Part shown: positions 60,801 to 64,000 of the stretch, one piece after another
Position numbering within the stretch: position 1 is the stretch's first letter
How the letters are laid out: each line of letters begins with the position of its first letter
Origin: Fragum whitleyi
Taxonomy: Eukaryota > Mollusca > Bivalvia > Cardiida > Cardiidae
Direction of reading: 5' to 3'
DNA: 64,000 bases
Assembly: GCA_948146395.1 (NCBI GenBank)
Contig: OX411555.1
Coordinates: forward strand, 45,146,065-45,210,064
Translations under genes and position numbers: made by a program
Notes under the pieces: generated by a model
What the model was told of the DNA's origin: nothing
What the model saw: only the letters and a program-made list of their open reading frames with translations
Databases searched by the model: none

Positions 60801-62743
60801 TTACCAAACTGAAAATGTTTATGCTCATCTTACAAGATAATTTATTTCAGAAATTAAATAAACATATCTTTGTTAGATTGAAGAGTAAATTGTGGTGAAT
60901 AGTGTGTAATGTAAGCAAAAAAAAAAATAAATTTAAAAAAAAAATCTTTATGCTAACGGTGCTTATGTCCACACACAAAGCATATTAAAAGGATTGTAAA
61001 CTAAAAAATCTTCAAAGAGCCATTGATAAAAAATGATTTCTGCACATACATTTTAAGAAAACGTGTGACTTTTTAAAAAAATGTTTGTGAGCCCTTTAAT
61101 AAGTATCAATAGTATTAATTTATAGCTGATGTAGTCATCATTTTGATCAGCTTCTACATAAATGATAATTTTTCATGAAAAAGTTTCACAAAAGGATTCA
61201 TATAAACTTAAATTTGAATACTGATATTCAGTCTAGCTATGCAATTTACTGGACCTACCAGGCCCCTTGCTTTTTATCTGCTGGAAAGGGTGGTTATCTT
61301 CCAAAAATATTGGCTATATGCCTTAAGACACAGAAACAAAATATGAATTTTCTGATGAAATGTTTTTACAAAAACAAATTTTGAGAAACAAAATAGCATT
61401 CAGTACATCAGAAACAAGTTTGCAAAATGTAACAATGTGAATATCCATTGGAAACATAACTTTTCCATTAAGGTTTGAATATATTGTAAATAATCAAGTC
61501 CACTTAATGGGCAAAGAGTTGGTTAGAAAGAATACCATTTTACATTCAAGAAAGCCCATGGCCCCTTCTAGACTCACACAATTGTGATAACTGTTGTTAG
61601 ACTAAAGAAAAATGGAATTGACTCTTAAGAGATAAAAATTTGGTCTCTTTTTTATCTTTGACATTCAGTGCTTTCAGTACTTTGATCTATAAAAAAGTAA
61701 TAGTTATGTGCTTTAAAGCTTAAACCATTCAATATTTAAATGACAGTGAGTAACTGTTTTAATTATTAGAAACTGTGATTAAGTGCTTATGCAAACAAAA
61801 AAACCCGCAAAATCTAGCTTTTGTCCCATTTTATCTATACTTTCATTATGCATACAAGTAAATCTATAATGCTTTAATATCTATACCTAAACTAATATAA
61901 AGCACAACTACAGTGGACACAATCTGACACCAACATGAACTTTTATAAGGAACACAAGATATAAAAGACAGCAAAAGGGATGTTCCACTTTTAAGAATGA
62001 AAAAGCGTATTCCCTATGTTTGAACATGTATATAAGCAAAGATATACAGTCATTTCAGTTCTTTGATTAAATCTATGAAGATGCAGTTTACTCTCAAAGC
62101 TGCCACAGTTGATACTTTCAATAATTTTGAGTTGTTAAAGTTGCCTCAAAATGTTTTTTATTCGTAGAAACTTAAAAAAAAAAGTTTTCCTTTCAATTCA
62201 TCTACGTAAATATATAATATTCATTTAAATGCACTGGCTGACTTAAGCTTTAAAACCAACAAATACAATAGAAATCAAATGACAAATGATACAAATTACC
62301 TTCAGGCAAATTATTGTTTAAGTTGATGGGAAAATATAAGGAAAAAATCCTCCTTAGGTCTGAAATGGTCTATTGTCTATGGTTTAATCTCATATATGAA
62401 CCGATTTCAGTACTTTCAGTACTTAGATTTCATTAAAAATTATCATAAAATTACCCTAAAATGAAATTTCTCAGCAGAAAAAATATTTAGTGATTCATCT
62501 AGAACCATTTCCTGCTCAATTTCATGAAAAGATAGTTGAATATACCATTTCAAGTCCAGCTCATTTATTCTTTCATAGAAAAAGTGCACTTGTTGACCTT
62601 TGACCTCAATAACTCCGAAAAGCCCCAACAGCCAAGTTGCAGACTTTCAGAATATACTCAATAGACATTGGGCTTTCAAAAAAACATAGTCCCGAAAATT
62701 CCCCCTGGGGGGGGAGGGGGGGTGTATACTGGCTCATAGTCTA
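57827..62743. mobile_element. 4.9-kb foldback element with about 150-bp terminal inverted repeats
   Basis: Left end (57827-57983): 'ctatgggccagt', a C-rich run, 'cagggggaattttcgggact', 'ctgaaagtctgcaacttggc', 'gttggggctttt', 'ttgaggtcaaaggtca'. The right end (62584-62743) has all of these inverted and in reverse order. Inside, 'caaagcactgaaagtacc' occurs near 58137, 58500, 58861 and 59246 (about 360 bp apart), and its inverse near 61667, 62050 and 62405. The arms are thus built of inverted tandem units. No transposase-like frame was seen. Confidence 0.8.
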
Positions 62744-62808
62744 ATAGGGTGAAATGAATGAAAGCAGAGTTTAATTTTCGGTAATCACTGGTTATTTCTT
62801 GATAATCT

Positions 62809-63015
62809 TTAACCCTTTCCTGTTTTACAAAATTTTGGACCTGTCCAAATTCAAAGGTTTTGCAGACGAAAATTAAAAGTGGATTCAATTTGAAAAATAA
62901 CCATTCAGTAGGGTAGAAAATAGTGTGGAAAAAGAAGAAATAGCTTGTCACAATATTTTCTCAATCATAAAATCACAGGTATGTTAAAAGCAGGGATTAA
63001 ACAGCAAAGGCTTAA
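62809..63015. mobile_element. TTAA MITE with CCCTTT ends, copy 5 (inverted)
   Basis: TTTAACCCTTTCCTGTTTTA at the left and 'aaacagcaaaggcttaag' at the right. Compared with the others it reads in reverse, and the central hairpin is partly deleted. Confidence 0.75.
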
Positions 63016-64000
63016 GAGTATGCTTCACATTCGGTTTATCAACAGAGTATCCATAAAAAAAATTCTGATTGAGAAACAAATTAATTCTGTAGTTTGGAAA
63101 AAAATCACTCTTACATTCTTCAACTACAAACTGTAAATATAGGGTTCAACACTAACAGTGTCCCGAGATTCTGGGGATCCTAAAATATTGGGAGGGATTC
63201 CATTAGTTCAAAGCAAAAGATCCTGTTAGGATCCTTCTATATCCATAGAATTTAGGTGTTCTTTCAATAACAATCTACATCACCATGCCATAAGTGAGTC
63301 AAGTTTTTTAATGGCGGCACTATATATATATCTTACCAGTACACCTCATGGGTAAAATTAAAAAGAATGTTATCTGGGTTAAGCCACTCAATGCAAAGTT
63401 TAAATGAAAAAAATAGTATGTTTGGTCTATTTTTAGATTGGTGTGTACTATTTCTTGTAATATTTATTGTGTATTGAAGTTTTTCAGCGCTTTAAGTTTA
63501 ACATGTGTGAATCTTATTTAACCTCAAAAAAAGGACTGACCTAGCTTAATAAAATGGGATATTTTAATTGTTGGTGAGTGGATAATAAGCCAGGGAAGTA
63601 TCCAAAACTTTAAATAAACTTGAATGTTTTGTTTTGTGTAATCTAAAATTACAGAGGAATAGAGATACAATTGAAGAAATATTTTAAGCTTGGAAGCTGA
63701 TTTTTAGAGCAAAAAAATTGAACGTTTTTGGTTGATATGTTTTGAAATATCATGTTGGAATGGACTGTATGACAAATAATTAAACAATTGGATTGTTTAG
63801 GGAGAAAAACATGTTCTCAAGTGTAAATTTAAACAGAAGATTAACAGATTTGTCATCAAGGGGCTTAGAATAATAAAATCTATCTCAGACTCTTCTAATA
63901 GGATTATGCCAATTTTTATCATCCAAGATCTAAGAGGAATGGAAACATTGGGATGTAAAATTCGACTCAGCTGACCAGCAAAAGACCCTGATTTATCTGA
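63016..64000. other. No gene recognised
   Basis: 63137-63360 resembles the repeat at 50550-50790 ('cactaacagtgtccc', 'ggagggattccattag'). The rest is AT-rich. I found no exon that joins exon 1 of the minus-strand gene. Confidence 0.5.

Noticed and set aside
57827..62743. Autonomous DNA transposon or Polinton
   Set aside because: There is no open frame resembling a transposase, integrase or polymerase. Only the arms and an AT-rich middle are present.
62676..62951. 91-codon minus-strand frame, and a similar one at 23703-23891
   Set aside because: Both are the same stretch of the CCCTTT MITE read in the same sense, so their similarity comes from the repeat, not from a shared gene.
63830..64000. 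Possible further exon of the minus-strand gene at the window edge
   Set aside because: Frames are short and interrupted, and no acceptor/donor pair with phase 0 toward exon 1 could be found.

Overview
This is nuclear DNA from an animal. It is AT-rich and intron-rich, with short exons bounded by GT/AG splice sites and separated by long introns full of repeats. The repeats look like those of bivalve molluscs: composite elements that end in 'gagctaaaa'-type tails with GACGGACAGACGG-like runs, tRNA-derived SINEs, many palindromic MITEs and 145-175 bp tandem arrays. I infer a marine bivalve (possibly a venerid clam) from memory of such repeats, not from a search. Nothing suggests a bacterial, viral or organellar origin.

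Two genes can be supported, and both are cut by the window edges. (1) On the + strand, positions 323-3646 hold the last four coding exons of a Cys-loop (pentameric) ligand-gated ion channel: the TM2 pore helix, TM3, a very short TM3-TM4 loop, TM4 and a long basic C-terminal tail. (2) On the - strand, positions 57453 down to 18792 hold at least 22 phase-compatible exons of one large gene. They encode about 1,500 residues and lack the N-terminus. The product has a helical region resembling the MUN/MHD region of the Munc13 (UNC13) family, interrupted by about 470 residues of low-complexity Ser/Asp/Asn-rich sequence, then an MHD2-like segment, a DEP domain and a further C-terminal extension. One exon (37082-37180) is present three times in tandem. 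The C-terminus has two possible ends.

Layout. 1-3.65 kb: channel gene. 3.65-18.65 kb: the 3' intergenic space between the convergent genes, holding MITEs, SINEs, a 155-bp tandem array (13.0-15.4 kb) and composite elements. 18.79-57.45 kb: the MUN/DEP-like gene on the - strand. Its introns hold at least a dozen repeat families, including a 2.7-kb array of AAGGTCA-rich units (38.0-40.7 kb) and a nest of transposons inside transposons (42.1-45.1 kb). 57.5-64 kb: the next upstream intron, or the region 5' of the visible exons, mostly filled by one 4.9-kb foldback element with terminal inverted repeats (57.83-62.74 kb).

The channel gene and the MUN/DEP-like gene converge tail to tail. A Munc13-like protein would act in vesicle priming and a Cys-loop channel in ligand-gated conductance, but the sequence shows no functional link between them. 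Exon coordinates were worked out by hand from splice consensus and reading phase. Family assignments are from recognition, without a database search.
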